NCBI GenBank assembly: GCA_046545815.1
Contig: JBKGZA010000163.1
Coordinates: 1-7,325 of the forward strand
Origin: JAGXLC01 sp046545815
GTDB taxonomy: Bacteria > Bacteroidota > Bacteroidia > Bacteroidales > UBA12077
Direction: 5' to 3'
Length of the DNA: 7,325 nucleotides
The position numbers and the translations under genes are program-made. Below, in pieces: positions 6,437 through 7,325 of the stretch. Below the pieces are notes generated by a model that did not search any database, had not been told where the DNA came from, and was given only the letters and a program-made list of their open reading frames with translations. Numbering within the stretch: the stretch's first letter is position 1; each line of letters opens with the position of its first letter.

Positions 6437-6476
6437 AAATTTAACAAAATTCTATCATCAAAAATACCTGGATGAC

Positions 6477-7325
6477 CTATTCGTAACCCGGGTTCTGTTC
6501 CAGGTTCGGGTTGGCGTTAATCTGCTGCTCCGGTATAGGAAACAGCCTTACATAAGGTTCATTAACCACCTTCTTCTGGATATTTTCAACATCCGAATCT
6601 TCATAGAAAGGCTTAATGAATTCGCCGAAACGGATCAGATCGTTGCGTCTCCAACCCTCAGTGGCTAATTCATGGCCACGTTCTGCCAGCAGTGTGTCCA
6701 ATGTGAGTTCATCCATTTCGAGTGGTTCCAATCCTGCTCTTGTATGAACCTTATTAAACAAAGAAAGAGCTTCGCCTGTGGGTTCTCCATCATTCTGCCG
6801 CATCAATGCTTCTGCCTTCATTAACAGTACATCAGCATAACGAAAAATAGGCATATCTCCTTCTGGTGCATAATTTATCATATTTGTATAATCAAATTTT
6901 GCCATTCTTACACCTTCATTTTCATATGCATCCTCAACATTGCCTATGTCTTTAGTAAATACCAACGGTTCTCCTGCAAGTCTTTCCACAGCTTCAAGAG
7001 TATCTCCATCCGTATCTATCTGAACACCTTCTACCCACATTTCACGACGTACATCACTTTCATCATATGATTCATAAAATGATGGCACTGCACATATTCC
7101 GTTACAACCCCCACTTTCGCATCCTGGAAAGGTTTCAGGCTGTTGATAGTGCATAATAGTACATCCATAGTACCACCCAACACCTAACTCCCCATTTGTT
7201 GGGATTACCCAGATATTTTCCGAGGAATTTTCATTTTCAGTGGCAAAGTTTGCAAAATAATTGTCTTCAAGAGAAAAATTACCCGAATTGATGATCTGGT
7301 CACATGCATCAATGGCTTTTTGCCA
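6477..7325 (-). CDS. SusD/RagB-family nutrient-binding outer-membrane protein (C-terminal half)
   Basis: SusD-like lipoproteins sit on the outer surface and act as a lid on a SusC-type TonB-dependent transporter, capturing oligosaccharides for import. The frame stays open to the right edge, so the gene starts outside the window. ATG at 7152-7154 is internal, because the upstream codons (WQKAIDACDQIINSG onward) are typical SusD sequence. About 282 residues are visible, roughly half the usual 500-600. Family marks within this fragment are the TPR-like helix RYADVLLMKAEALMR (162-176), the EGWRRNDLIRFG motif (ending at 234) and a C-terminal LFPIPEQQINANP followed by QNPGYE (261-282). Four cysteines at fragment positions 55, 69, 74 and 78 cluster before AVPSFYESYD, which is more than usual for this loop. 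A susC-like gene is expected further right. The ligand cannot be read from the sequence, but the GH127 neighbour suggests arabinose-containing or pectic glycans. Confidence 0.95.
   Translation of the reverse strand, partial: WQKAIDACDQIINSGNFSLEDNYFANFATENENSSENIWVIPTNGELGVGWYYGCTIMHYQQPETFPGCESGGCNGICAVPSFYESYDESDVRREMWVEGVQIDTDGDTLEAVERLAGEPLVFTKDIGNVEDAYENEGVRMAKFDYTNMINYAPEGDMPIFRYADVLLMKAEALMRQNDGEPTGEALSLFNKVHTRAGLEPLEMDELTLDTLLAERGHELATEGWRRNDLIRFGEFIKPFYEDSDVENIQKKVVNEPYVRLFPIPEQQINANPNLEQNPGYE

Overview
The window looks like chromosomal DNA from a member of the Bacteroidota. The evidence is a SusD/RagB-family nutrient-binding protein next to a lipoprotein glycoside hydrolase (the hallmark of a polysaccharide-utilisation locus, PUL), AT-rich leaders without clear Shine-Dalgarno sequences, and one match to the Bacteroidota -7 promoter box (TAnnTTTG). 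The exact lineage cannot be read from this sequence.

Layout, left to right. (1) Positions 1-128 hold a degenerate tandem array with an exact 21-bp period. (2) A minus-strand gene (305-1078) encodes a 257-residue, helix-rich protein of unknown function with an acidic tail, followed by a good intrinsic terminator (about 232-273). (3) Positions 1248-1586 (minus) hold the decayed N-terminal part of a small-molecule SAM-dependent methyltransferase, broken by an in-frame amber codon and missing more than half its length. (4) A compact restriction-modification pair follows. A plus-strand beta-class DNA methyltransferase with an N-terminal MerR/excisionase-type helix-turn-helix (1764-2852) converges on a minus-strand PD-(D/E)XK-like endonuclease (2841-3731), and the two overlap tail to tail by 12 bp. 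(5) About 580 bp without a convincing gene (3732-4311) contains collinear inverted-repeat blocks (3832-4005) and a strong hairpin terminator (4236-4291). (6) The right part is the end of a PUL on the minus strand: the C-terminal half of a SusD-like protein (6477 to the right edge), a perfect 15-bp hairpin terminator (6404-6436), and a GH127-type (DUF1680) lipoprotein glycosidase (4312-6360).

Functional reading. The right half probably belongs to a glycan-harvesting operon for arabinose-containing or pectic plant polysaccharide: the SusD-like lipoprotein captures oligosaccharides at the outer membrane and the GH127 enzyme removes a terminal sugar. The left half is accessory DNA: a type II restriction-modification system whose methyltransferase may regulate itself through its fused HTH, next to a dead methyltransferase gene, an orphan gene and repeats. 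No obviously new multi-gene system is visible. The points most worth a second look are the 21-bp array, the HTH-methyltransferase fusion paired with an endonuclease whose residues fit the 'swapped' EcoRII/Ecl18kI-type active site, and the nested inverted repeats at 3832-4005.
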